The position numbers were made by a program, and so were the translations under genes. Source: Tubiluchus corallicola (lineage: Eukaryota; Priapulida; Priapulimorpha; Priapulimorphida; Tubiluchidae). Taken from it: a DNA stretch of 64,000 nucleotides. Every line of letters starts with the position of its first letter. The first letter of the stretch is position 1. Below, piece after piece: positions 47,580-58,654 of this stretch. The stretch spans positions 1-64,000 of the forward strand of contig JAQGDQ010000744.1 of NCBI GenBank assembly GCA_030141605.1, in the 5' to 3' direction. The notes under the pieces were generated by a model, which saw only the letters and a program-made list of their open reading frames with translations, was not told the origin of the DNA and made no database searches.

Positions 47580-48622
47580 CTTAAAAAGCAATCATATTAA
47601 ACAAAGTTAGGTCACAAAATAATCAATAACATGCCATCAGGCACTTTTTCAAAAATTTGAATACCTACCTATAACAATTTTGTTAGACAAATATACCTAC
47701 TACATATATATATATATATATTTATTTATTTAGCTGACAGAGATAAGCACTTTAGTCTCGAATTTTTTCTTAAAAAACAGAGCAGGAGGGAAAACAGTAG
47801 TATGGAGAGTTAAAGTACTGAAGTAAAAAAAGAGCAAAACAGTCACTCAGAAATCAAAATAACACATCACAAGCAATTAACACACCTTAAACACAGTACA
47901 AATACTTAGTTAACTTTCAATTTAAACTTTTAAACAAGTGATCTTGGAGAACAACACAATTTGGTTTAATCGTATGTGACGTTGAGAAAAAACGTGTTTA
48001 AGTGTTTAACGAGAGATTTCAGGGCTGCGTTGAGAAAAGACTTCCAGCATTAAAGGAAAGGATAAGTAACTTAGTATGTTGGATTTACTTTACTGTTATA
48101 ACTAAAAGTTGCAAGAACTGCCTGCAAAGTATAAAGTTAGTTTATACTAATGCTATATAAGAATTTCCAGTGCAGTGATAGTCACCATTCACTTGAAAAT
48201 TGTAACGTAACTGGTGGACTTCGGGGATTTTTCGTAAGTGTGCATCAGGGCTTTATGTAAGCGTGCACAGCTTAAATTAATTCAAATTGCTGTAGCTCAA
48301 ACTAATGTTCAAACAAACCTATCACAACATTAGCTATCTAACTTTTTTTATATAAAGTTAATACACTTTTGACAGTGCACTGCTTTATTTCAGTGGATGG
48401 ACAACATCATTGGTGGAAGAATGGGCATTCAAAATGGGAGCACTGAAACGTGAAATTATTGCGAGTTTAAAGTGATCTAACTAATTACACGAAATGCCTA
48501 TCACGCTTTTATTATTAAATCCCAACATTTTTTGCATTCATTAAAATAAGCCTAACTTCCCAGAAGGCCGTAGCATTTCCTTTAAAATGCTCAACAGAAA
48601 CTACTTGCATGAAAACACATAC

Positions 48623-48750
48623 CATGCATGCTGTAAAGTCCATTATTGTCTGCCTAATTGGCTGCTTAACATACTTGAGATGTACAGTGTCGGTGTTATT
48701 TGGAAATGTAACTTCCACTCCATTAACGCTCTCACAAGTAGCAGGTTCAC
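48623..48750 (-). CDS. Gene A pentraxin II, exon 1
   Basis: 128 nt, acceptor TTTTTAG, donor ATG|GTATGT, phase 1 to 0. GEPATCESVNGVEVTFPNNT, VHLKYVKQ and RQTIMDFTACM. Reading past the donor gives a longer frame that is only intron read-through. Confidence 0.83.
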
Positions 48751-49121
48751 CTAAAAATTGTGCACGTACACAATAAGCTAACAAACTGCTTTTGTTTCAC
48801 TTGAACAAGCAACACGAGAAATTGTTTCTTCTAAAAACAGCCACAACTACGTAAGCTAAAACATTTGTGGTGCAGGATGTACGGTAATGTGCTGTTTAAG
48901 AGCAGTAGAAAGGGTACCAGAGTGCGGGATGCATAATATGAGGCAAAGACAAAGCACGAACAATGTCGACTTAACAATCGAAGTTAAGCAATACTAAGTT
49001 TGATCAGTAAATGAATGAGACAATCCAGAAAACTGGTTCTAGTCAGTTTCATGGCCATTCTGTCTTCTGTCGTTCGTTTTATTGAAAAAGGAAGAAAGCA
49101 CATCTCATTATAGAGCAGGTA

Positions 49122-50001
49122 CAGTAGGCACCGCTTAATAGACACACAGTTAATAGACTCAATCGCTTAACTGACTGAAAACCGCCTGGAACAGGCCGCT
49201 TCTATTCACATACACATAGCAACTATAAGTAATTGACTCAAATAACTCTGCAAAAGTGACTCAATATTTTTCCTTCACCTACTTAGAATAAGATATTTGT
49301 ATGTGCCAAAAGAGCCTTTCCTACTTTTATGTCATCTTTACTTCCCTTTTGCGCACTATGTATGCAGAAACAATCATGTTAAGTACCATTTTGTTTATAA
49401 GCAGGTACGTTTATCATGCACTAATACACTAGCGCAGTGGTTTTGCTTTGAATTGTTACCTGCGCGCCCACTGTTACCCAAAGAATTTCTAGAAGCTAAA
49501 CATTTAATCACTTGCCTATCCTAAGATGCTCTCGTTGCAAACCACGCTTTCAGGCTTAATGAGTTAACAGTCAAAGATGCAGGCACAGTATTTAGTCACA
49601 CTCAACAACAGATTTTCAACGTTTTTATAATTATGAGAACTTTGAGGGCCAACTTCTTCGCGAGAAAATGAAGCAATCGACTTTGAAGGATTTTTTGTAA
49701 TTTATGTAAATAAACAAATAAGTTTGTGATTTAGAAAAGTATAGTTTTTAATTTATTGCTAATTCACTTATATAAATTAATATTTTAAAATATTTTTCCT
49801 AATTTTTAACTGCACAAAGGAATAATGCTTATTTAAGCATTACTTAGTTTCTAAAATTCATTAAAAACCTTTGCAGTGCATAGTAAGATGGTGACTCATA
49901 CATATAACTGTAATACTACACCCATCGGTTAATAGGTTCAGTCGGTTAATTGGGTCAAAACACGTCAGTCCCAAAGTGAGTCTATTAAGCGGCGCCTACT
50001 G
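49122..50001. mobile_element. TA-flanked mariner-type MITE
   Basis: Left end CAGTAGGCACCGCTTAATAG, right end complement of CAGTAGGCGCCGCTTAATAG; TA on both sides (49,120-49,121; 50,002-50,003). Inner copies of GGTTAATAGG/TCGCTTAACTG add subterminal repeats. 880 bp, no transposase seen. Confidence 0.8.
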
Positions 50002-50736
50002 TACCCGGAAACAATAGGAGCTGAAGACGCCCATAAGCAGTTTTTCCCTGTGATCACTAATCCATTTACCAGGTAAGCTCAATGTTGCATAGCTTTGGTT
50101 GCCAAGCAAATGTTGTGACCACTCGACTATTTCCCTGTAAGATTAAAACTTAAATAGCAATTAAGAGTACAAATCCATAAAATAGTCCATAAAATAAGAC
50201 CACATTAATTTCTTTATTATTGAGTAAGTAAGTTACTATAATAAGTAAGTTACTTATTCAATAATGAAAAATAGCAGATTTCTTCTTTGTAAATCGCAAA
50301 TTATCATTATTTAAATGGTGAAATAAACCAATATTTTTTAAGTTATCGAATCCAGGTATAGTTAAAAATGACATATCAGAAATTAAAATCAAACCTGCCA
50401 TTTTGAACCAGGACGTTTAATACTGAGTAATAAGTTTTATACTTCATACTGATAACTAGATCATTCAACTCTTGGTTTTGCCAGTTTTCATTCAGCCAAA
50501 ATAGGTTTTGATTCAATTTTATTAGGTTGCCAGTCATTCCAACAAATAATTTCACGTACAAACTTACTTGTGCCACAGTAATTTCAAATAATGAAACTAA
50601 TGTTTTTATAATAAATAAACTAAATGAATGATTAACAACCCAAGAAGCCACAAGCTTTTTCTCTATAATTATATTGTAGAAAAAGGGGTTCTATTTTATA
50701 AATACGTTGTTGTCAACACCTGATGATGACTTCCAT

Positions 50737-52540
50737 TACCTTACCTTAGGCTTAGACCTTAGTCCTTCCTGCGCATTGATGCACATTGGGCAGACAGCAT
50801 TTTCCACTGAGTTCTATCGGCGGCTTCGTTCTCTACGTTTTCCCAACATCTGTTGACAGCTCGAAGGTCTTCTTTGAAGGATCTGCGCCACGTTGTTTTT
50901 GGCCGACCTCTTTTTCGTTTCCCACCAGGTGGTTCCCACTGTACTGCTGTTTTGGCGTAGCGACTTTCTGATAGACGGAGAATATGTCCAGCCAGTTTCA
51001 TTCTTCTCTCTGTAACTATATCTTGTAACCGCAATGACTGCGCTCGTTGAAGAACTTCTACATTGGTGACATGATCGCGGTAGGAGATTTTTAGTATCTT
51101 TCGAAGGCATTTTTGGTGGAAGACGTTCAGTTTCTTTGATAACTCCGCTGTGACTTTCCAGGTTTCGCTGGCATAGAGAGCCGTTGGCAGCACAATGGCG
51201 TTGTACAGACGAAGTTTGATTTTCATGTCAATTTTCTTGCTTGTCCAGATTTTTCCCATCTTCCTAAATACTGCTGTTGCTTTGCCGATTCTCCCCCTGA
51301 TGTCATTTTCTGTACCTCCATTACAGGTCATCACACTGCCCAGATATGAAAAACTGGTAACGTTCTTAACCATTTGGCCTCCCACTGTTATATGTACATC
51401 ATTCTGTTGGTTTGTCCACACTTTCAAAACTTTGGTCTTTTCTTGACTAATTCTTAATCCAATTTTTCCCGCTACTTCTTCCATACTTGTGGTCAGTTGT
51501 TGCAGGCTTTCTTTTGATGTTTCCAGAAGAGCTATATCGTCAGCAAAGTCCAGATCTGCCAATCGTTGTTGTTGTTTCCATTGCATTCCTAGATCTTTAC
51601 CATCAACCGCCTTGTTCATGATGAAATCAATCGTCAGTAGGAACAGGAATGGCGACATAATGCAACCCTGCTTAACTCCAGTTTCGATGGTGAGATACTC
51701 GGTGTTTCCCTCTTGTGTTCTTATACAACAGCCGCTGTTTTGGTAAAAGTTCTGGATGGTTGAAATAAATTTCTGTGGGATACCATACAGAGAAGCAATT
51801 TTCCATAGAGACTGCCTGTGAACAGAGTCAAAAGCCTTCTTGAAATCAATAAAATTGATTAATAAGGGCTGTTGGAATTCCATACATTGCTCAATGATGT
51901 TTCTGAGAGTGAATATCTGTTCACAGCATGATCTTCCTTTTCTAAATCCAGCTTGTTGTTCTCTTAGTCTTATATCAACAGCATCTCTCAACCGATCTAG
52001 CAGCACTATACTCAGGACTTTTCCAGGTATTGACATCAGAGTTATTCCTCTCCAATTATTGCAATCTGTCAGGTTCCCTTTTTTAGGCAACTTCACGATG
52101 ACTCCATTTCTCCAATCTTCGGGGACCTTTTGTTGTTCCCAGCAGCTGTTCAGGAGCTTTGTCATTGATCGTGTTATCCCTTTATTACCGTGTTTCAGGA
52201 GCTCAGCTGTTATTTGGTCCTCTCCTGCTGCTTTGTTGTTCTTTAGTTTTTTGATGGCAGTTTCGACTTCCAGTTCACTGATGTTGTCCAATCTTACATC
52301 TAGCTGTTGTTGTCCAATTTCATTCTCAAAGTTGAATAATGTTGTTGGGTTTGGATGGTTGAGAACTTCCTTGAAGTGTTCCACCCATCGTGCGTTTTGC
52401 TGTTCTGTTGTTGTGAGAGTCACACCACTTTTGTCCTTGATTGGCACAGCTGGGGTGCCTCCTGTTAAACTTTCTGCTTTGTGCCGAATTGTGTCAGTAG
52501 ATTTGTTTCTGTCTGTTTCTGTAGCAATTGAGAACTTTTA
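50737..52540 (-). mobile_element. RTE-type non-LTR retrotransposon with intact reverse transcriptase
   Basis: A 562-codon open frame (50,759-52,447, extendable in frame to about 52,535 before a stop) encodes a complete reverse transcriptase. Seen in order: ARWVEHFKEVLNHPNP, VKLPKKGNLTDCNNWRGITL, QQAGFRKGRSC, LLINFIDFKKAFDSVHR, ETGVKQGCIMSPFLF, LDFADDIALLE (catalytic FADD intact), SFSYLGSVMT, RRMKLAGHILRLSESR and GKRKRGRPKTTWRRS. These motifs point to the RTE group. The stop is followed within about 25 bases by a short TAAGG-type repeat (GGTAAGGTAATGG), as in the very short RTE 3' ends. No apurinic endonuclease domain is visible upstream; the 5' side instead has two hairpins (52,593-52,671). 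Intact coding suggests a young copy. It lies in a gene A intron, same strand as the gene. Confidence 0.88.
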
Positions 52541-52592
52541 CAGGATAGGGGTGCTAACCCTAAGCCCAACCCTCCTCCTCTCTCAACCGGGC

Positions 52593-52671
52593 TTGGGACC
52601 GGTTATGGCGGAGTTAAAATCCGCCATAGCCGGTCCCAATATTTTGACTTCCATTATGGGTCAAAATATTG
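52593..52671. repeat. Two adjacent hairpins at the 5' side of the RTE element
   Basis: Hairpin 1: TTGGGACCGGTTATGGCGGA (52,593-52,612) pairs with 52,620-52,639 with one mismatch and a 7-base loop. Hairpin 2: CAATATTTTGA (52,637-52,647) pairs with TCAAAATATTG (52,661-52,671). A telomere-like GCTAACCCTAAGCCCAACCC lies just downstream on the plus strand (about 52,553). Confidence 0.85.
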
Positions 52672-53051
52672 TTTTTAAATTGCAATCTACATCTCTTATG
52701 CCCTTTATACGATTTGCTTATTAATAGTAAAATAATAGTTTTTAAAAAATTTTGAGCATAAAATAATCTGTGGGTAATTAATTACTTAACTATCTACATA
52801 CTTAATTGTAAAAATAATGATTAATGCAATTCTACTTTTATTATTATTATATAATTTATTATATTTCTAAAACAATTTTTGGCACAAAAGAAATTCAACA
52901 AACTACAAAATTTTTGAGATTATGTAAAATTCATTTACATGGCAGGAAAAATACAAACTAACTCAAAAGTAACCAAGTGGGTGAAGTATGGATCGGTGCA
53001 GCAAGTGTGTTTAAAATTCAATGCTATCAATAATTGGTTGTCGTCGATTAC

Positions 53052-53150
53052 CTGTTTTACAATCCGAATGTTCAACGTATCTCCAAAAATTGTAGGTTGA
53101 GTACACTTTACTACACACACCGTCACAAATGCTCGCTTCATAAGAATGCT
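53052..53150 (-). CDS. Gene A Cys-pair linker exon
   Basis: 99 nt, acceptor TTTGCAG, donor CAG|GTAATC, phase 1 to 1. EHSYEASICDGVCSKVYSTY, then NFWRYVEHSDCKTG. Counterpart of 9,993-10,118 by position, phase, start (EH-x-x-EAS), the Cys pair, a central W and the D-C-x-T-G end, although the middle is 9 codons shorter. Confidence 0.7.
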
Positions 53151-53477
53151 CTGCAAATAGAACAAGATAAACTAATTTTGTAACATGATCCACTTTGTAA
53201 AATTAACTCAGCTAAGTTCAAAAATAACAATAAATCTTGCACTTTTTATCATTATTTTCTTCCTACAATTTCATAAATTATTGCCTTACAGAAAAATTAG
53301 ACAACAGACTCTTCTGTTTGAGCTACTTTTTCCAAGCATCGAATTTTCCTATTAAAAGCAAATGGTTGGCAAGCCCTGTTATTAGCAAACAAAAATCGAT
53401 ACTAGATCAGTGCTTTAAACATTCACAAACTGCATTGAGACTATCATAAGCAAATCAGGTAGATGCAGAAGACATAC

Positions 53478-53591
53478 TAGATTCACACAGCTCTCCAGTG
53501 AAGTTTGACAAACAGTAGCACTTAAAGCAGTCTGGGCCTTCCACACACGTTGCTCCGTTCTTACATGGGTTAGATTTACAGTCAATAACAC
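53478..53591 (-). CDS. Gene A EGF-like exon before the linker
   Basis: 114 nt, acceptor TTTTTAG, donor CTA|GTATGT, phase 1 to 1. IDCKSNPCKNGATCVEGPDC, then FKCYCLSNFTGELCE. Same length and extra-Cys pattern as the gene B exon at 11,247-11,360. Confidence 0.85.
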
Positions 53592-53616
53592 CTAAAAATA
53601 TAAACATCCTAATTAT

Positions 53617-54244
53617 CGGGGATGCGGCTAATCCAGGTTTGCCGATTGCCGGATCTGGATCTGGACAAGTTAATGCAAATGATATTTTATTTGTTTAGCT
53701 TGTGTTTATGCGGTGGGATTGCTTGTTCATTTTCGGGATCACTGAGTAATTTTAAGCGGAAACATTGCAAATACTGATACACTAATTTTGAACACTTCAT
53801 CCGTGCTTGGTTTGAACTAAAAACCACCAAACTATGCTTTTACCGGAAGTAGACTGCTCCAAATTTTTAGCAGACATTTTTGCGGGCAGTAGCGCTAACT
53901 TTGCGCACTACTTCCTGCAACGAACACAACGGGAAGATTGCTGGTATTGTGTGCACTAGAAGCATGGCAGCAAAAAAAACTAAGCGATACTTCGTAAATT
54001 TCTGAATATTTTAATAGAAATCCTTCTTCTTTTTTAAAAAAATAAGACATACTATTGAGGTGTATTTAAACTGTTATGTACATTTTTCTTACGAGCTTTA
54101 ATTTTTTTCACAATCAGTAGTTTTACACATAGGAAAAAGAAACATTGCAAAATCCCAAAGAATATTTTTGCTGGAAACAGATCAGACCCAGATCCAGTAA
54201 AATTACCGGATCTCGGAATCCAGAACTGGAACCGTTACATCCCT
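53617..54244. mobile_element. hAT-like miniature element
   Basis: The left CGGGGATGCGGCTAATCCAG and the right end, complemented AGGGATGTAACGGTTCCAGT, are imperfect inverted repeats with inner CCGGATCTGGATCTGG / CCAGATCCAGTAAAATTACC symmetry. No coding frame. Boundaries approximate. Confidence 0.5.
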
Positions 54245-54360
54245 ATAAAATCAGTGGCAAAAACATTGGTCAATTAAACACACAGATATCAAATGTTACC
54301 ATTTTGCAAACCTAACGCATCACTCCATCTTTGCTTTCAGATAAACTCTAAGATTGAAGC

Positions 54361-56911
54361 TGTAGTATCCCGCTCATAGTAGATTTGCTACTACTGTAGT
54401 TTTTGTGTTGGATCTACCAGAACGACCACAATCCAAATCAACTCTCCATAGCTTTTTAGTCACGGTTGGGTATTTATTCAAATTCATTCCAAGATATGCA
54501 TCTATTTGTGAACTGCTAGGAAGCTTACAGAGAAGGATACAAAATTCCAATTGCAGAATGCACAAGAACAAGCATAGGAGGAATTGAAAAACTGTATCAG
54601 TAGCAACAAAGTTATAGCCTTCTATAATCCATGTAGACCAACTGTAGAAGCCAGTTTTAAGGAAGGGTTGTCAGCAAGTACTATTTCAAGAAACAGAGAA
54701 GGGACTACAATCAGTTTATTTCATAAGCCGTACAATGACTAGATCAGAGAAAACGTATTCACAGATAGAAAAGGGCGCATTGTCCAGCTTGGGCAAAAAA
54801 GAGGTTTAGAATGTGTTTGATAGGAGTGTCACGTTTCAAAATAAATTGTGCATATAAGCCTTTTTTACAGATCTTCTATAAGACAAGAGCTAAACTAACG
54901 CCAAAAATTGAAAAATGTTTTATGGAGATGCAAGATGTGGATTATGAATTAATCTACAAGCCAAGTCGAGGTAAAGCGGACCCTATGGGCTACATCTAAA
55001 GACCTGAGACTGGTTCTGAAAAGACAGAGAGTAATCAGTAATCACCTATGCTGCGATTGCAGAACATGCTGTTGTCATCGACAGAATTAAGAAAAAAATG
55101 GCGGACGATGTAGAGTCCTACGGAGTGTGATTCAAAAGGGAGACTGCGAAACTAAGAAGAGAGATCCCGTGATAACTCCTTACTACGGCATAAGGAATGA
55201 GCTTTATGAAGCAGAAGGCAGTTAGGTGTTTCGCACGGACCAGATTGTCCTCCTAAAAGCATTACAGAGAATTGTAATCAAGACTGCACACAGAATGCGG
55301 CATTTACGAATTACCAAGATAAGGAAGCTGCTTCGTGACAAATAATGGTTTATAGGCATGAACGGACTAGTGGAAGATATACTCCTTCAGTGCTCTGAAT
55401 GAAAAGTTACTTTGAAACAGCACAAGACTGAGCCAGTTAAGGTATCTGAAATACCAGACAGGCCTTGGGATGTTGCGGCTATTGATTTTGCAGGTCCATA
55501 TCCTCATGGGCAAATGTTATAGCCTGGTAGTCATAGATAAATGCACCAGATATCCTGTAGTGGAAGATACTGTTGAGAGTTTCAGGAAGCTCCAAAACAA
55601 AACTGTAGAGTTAGAAAACCTAAGGAGTGTGATTCAAAAGGGAGACTGCGAAACTAAGAAGAGAGATACCGTGATAACTCCTTATTACGGCATAAGGAAT
55701 GAGCTTTATGAAGCTCATTAGCAAATAGCTCATCTTAAAGGATTCAGACAGAAAGATGGAGATAGCAATACAAGACATGCTTACTGCACATCATTCAACA
55801 CCTCATCCAGGAACGAATATATCACCATATACAGCATTGATGAACCGACCAGTTCGAGTCAAGCTGGGCCAGTACGTACCAGCAAAACGGGAAGCTATTC
55901 TTGACCACACAGATAAGGATTACAGGAACAGACTGAAAGTCGATGCAAAAGACAGGAATACAAAGAGTCACAACTTTATAATCGGAGACTATGTGTTGGT
56001 GAAACGACGGAGGCAGAGTAAATGGTCTACTGCATTCGAACCAGCTTTCTACATCATGGATCATCCATTTCTGCAAGATGTGTCACGGATGGTAGAGAGC
56101 TCTGCCGTGATGCTAGCCAGTTCACACTCGCGAACAGGTCCGTGCAGAACAGCGATGAGTTTAATCTACAAGAATCCGAAGACAACCAAAGCACCTTTCA
56201 AACTACATAAAGTTAACCCGCTGGTTTGGAAAAACCATCATGGGAGAGAGAAAAAATAAACAGTTACTTGAACATTACGATGTAGTATATGACTGTGCCT
56301 GAACATTTAATTTTAAAGTAATTCTGATTTGCAATATTGAGTTTCCATAATGAATGTAAGTTAAACTACCAGCTAAAGGAGTAGTATACAAGTTTCAGCT
56401 CAATTGGTTACAGGACTAATCACAATGTTTTTGTTATTTCCAAAATGTCAACAACTGTGTGATACACAGAGATAATCTTGTGTTGCTGTCAAGTCATGAC
56501 TGTAAAAGAATCTCCTTAACGTAATATGCAACTTAGTAAACGTTAATTGCTGCTTGATTTAGTTCAGTATTTGATTCAATGTAAGTTTACATTGTTTAAA
56601 TACGCAACATGTTCATAAAGGACCTGAACAATATTAGGTTAGGTTACCCTTAAGTTATAACGAAAAAATGTAAATTGTTTCAATTGTGTGAATATAGGAT
56701 ATGCCTGTTCGTTAATTTTAAAGACAATGCGGAAACTGTAAAAAGGGGAGAAATGTAGTATCTCGCTCGTAACGGATTTGCGTTCCGGAATTTTAATTTT
56801 CATGTTGGATCTTGCGATTACCTGATCTGATCAAAAATGTCAGCTTTCTGTAATAAATAGGTTTTTTTCATTATCCGACATTTTACAACGTTTCTAACTT
56901 GAAATGTTACA
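54361..56911 (+). pseudogene. Deleted Ty3/Gypsy-type LTR retrotransposon
   Basis: Plus-strand relics in pol order: reverse transcriptase end (LHSFLVTVGYLFKFIPRYA, about 54,440-54,500), RNase H end (KIEKCFMEMQDVDYELIYKP, about 54,910-54,970), integrase core start (DRPWDVAAIDFAGPYPHG, about 55,455), LVVIDKCTRYPVVED (about 55,520) and an integrase C-terminal part with IGDYVLVKRRRQSKW (about 55,980). Stops and frameshifts break every piece. A polypurine tract AAAAAGGGGAGAAA sits just before a TGTAGTATCTCGCTCG LTR start at 56,754; the matching TGTAGTATCCCGCTCA is at 54,361, where only about 60 bases of LTR remain before RT sequence, so the rest of the 5' LTR, gag, protease and half of RT are deleted. 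Target duplications were not found. Antisense in a gene A intron. Confidence 0.8.
55122..55714. repeat. 91-bp direct repeat inside the Gypsy relic
   Basis: 55,122-55,212 and 55,624-55,714 are nearly identical (core GGGAGACTGCGAAACTAAGA), 502 bp apart. One copy interrupts the integrase core. Confidence 0.85.
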
Positions 56912-57910
56912 GATGTTTTCTGCTTGAGGCAAAAGGACAGTATGTTGACACACTTAAAGTAAGCATAGATAATTAACTGCAAAAAGCAGTTTGAGCCTTC
57001 TTATTTATCAGAATACAGATTGAAGAAGCATTCCTATCTACATTAAATGCACATCAGTCATAAAATGACCATCCTCTTTACTGAAGAGTTGCATTATAAA
57101 TGAGTTCACAATAATAAGCAAAACGGGTACATTACGGCTTGCAAAACATACCACCACGATGATACTAGAACTGCGACTAATTTACTATACTAAGAATGTG
57201 CTGAAAATGCTAAATCAATGCAATAATAGTGCTGGAACAAAAAACAAACACCACATACATACTTTTACACATGCCTTCTGGCAATGTAACTTGCTTAGGA
57301 GGAATTTCACCAAGTCCGCTTTGGTACATCTTCTCTGAAATAACACAGGAATCAGTGGTGAAAACTAGAGACCTTAATACATGGGATAGTCAGCCATGTT
57401 TGCACTTTCAGATGAAGAATGGCCCTGAAACTTATTTTTGGGTGAATTTTGCTAATCAAACAGCACATGAACAAAAAAACAAATTTTTATAATGCCTAGT
57501 ATCTAACAAGCACTAAAAAACCTGCTTAATGCAGATTGGTGAAGGTGGGATTAAAGTCTAAGCTTATTATAAAGGAATTTCTTTAAGATGAAGCACTGAT
57601 GTAGAAGAAAGGTCTCAGCTACATTTTATTGCATAAACATCATGTGACAAACAAATAAGTATCAAGAGGTAGTGCAACAGAAGAACCTGTCCAAAAATGT
57701 TTTACCTGGCATTTCGCCAGTCACCTATTTATTTACTAGCCGCATCAATGATGAGCAAACACACAATGTAAACATCCAGTTTTTATCTTAGCTCCCAAAA
57801 AATAAGATTGATAATAACCAATGAGTGGCTGAGTATTCGTTTACATAACACTGCTACACACTGTCAAGACATATGTACATGAATGCACATAACTCGCAAT
57901 ATTTACTTAC
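56912..57910. other. Gene A intron, nothing recognised
   Basis: An 87-codon plus-strand frame (57,229-57,492) has no recognised motif and no splice context matching the pentraxin or EGF exons. Confidence 0.4.
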
Positions 57911-58075
57911 CGTAATTCTCTGCAAAATTTATAGTTTTTGGGTAAAACCTGATGTCTGAGACGACGCCCACAAAGCTCTCCGAAGTTTTAAAGCCACCTC
58001 CCAATTCATGCTGATACTGGCCAAAATACAGGAGACCTCCACCGGGTACTGGCTGGGTCGACATTTGTATCATGC
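57911..58075 (-). CDS. Gene A pentraxin III, exon 4
   Basis: 165 nt, acceptor TTATCAG, donor G|GTAAGT, phase 2 to 1. PVPGGGLLYFGQYQHELGGG, then ESFVGVVSDIRFYPKTINF. Very close to the gene B exon 4 (2,247-2,399), closer than to pentraxin II of the same gene. Confidence 0.84.
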
Positions 58076-58450
58076 CTGATAAAACAAACATCGAAAAAAA
58101 TAATTAGGCTATGCAAGGCTGCTGGTCGTTTCTCTATTTAAGGTTACATTATATTGCACAGGACCATTGGCATGATGTCATGGACTATGTAAAACCTTAC
58201 CAATGCACTACAATTTAACTAATTAACAATTTGCTAATTAACTAATTAAATGTGTTTGTTTGGTATAGGTTTGTTAGTCTCTACAAACAGCATACTCTAT
58301 TTAGCTACCGAGACTCAAAATTGAATTTTTTTTAAAAACAATGAACGCTTGAACACCCCACAGTAAATCATAGCGCTTTTGCCATTCACTGCATTTACTT
58401 AATCAGAGACTGGTCGACTAATGTGTGCACACTGACAGTTAAAATTATAC

Positions 58451-58584
58451 CTGCAAGGCGCTGATCTAGGATAATAACAAAGTTAACAGAATCACGAGTG
58501 ACACACAAGTGATGAAATTCTCCATCGAATATCGGAGGAATTGCTCCTTCAATCATATTATCTGTTACTGGATCTTCAACTATA
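58451..58584 (-). CDS. Gene A pentraxin III, exon 3 (signature exon)
   Basis: 134 nt, acceptor TTTTCAG, donor CAG|GTATAA, phase 2 to 1. VEDPVTDNMIEGAIPPIFDG, EFHHLCVTRDSVNFVIILD and QRLA. The pentraxin signature reads HLCVTRDS. Its closest match is the gene B copy at 5,199-5,332. Exons 1-2 of this domain were not found to the right. Confidence 0.84.
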
Positions 58585-58654
58585 CTGAAAAGATTTGAAA
58601 CATTCATAATAATGAAAAAACTGTACGGTTACGCATATGGATAACCAACGAGAA

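Larger units (their letters stand above)
33523..58584 (-). other. Gene A locus: pentraxin/EGF/WAP single-pass membrane protein, 5' incomplete
   Basis: Summary of the minus-strand exons. In protein order: pentraxin III exons 3-4 (58,451-58,584; 57,911-58,075), EGF 53,478-53,591, linker 53,052-53,150, pentraxin II exons 1-4 (48,623-48,750; 47,431-47,579; 46,689-46,849; 45,210-45,383), EGF 42,407-42,517, four EGFs 38,754-39,200, seven EGFs 35,635-36,405, WAP+TM 33,523-33,824. All joins checked keep the frame. Pentraxin III exons 1-2 and the signal peptide were not found to the right, where a minisatellite and the GPCR lie. Known family roles suggest calcium-dependent surface recognition or adhesion. 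The combination pentraxin-EGF-WAP-TM is not one I can name. The introns host an RTE LINE, a Gypsy relic and several miniature elements. Confidence 0.7.

Noticed and set aside
51840-52724. 294-residue plus-strand frame opposite the RTE reverse transcriptase
   Set aside because: Antisense shadow of an intact, motif-rich reverse transcriptase frame.
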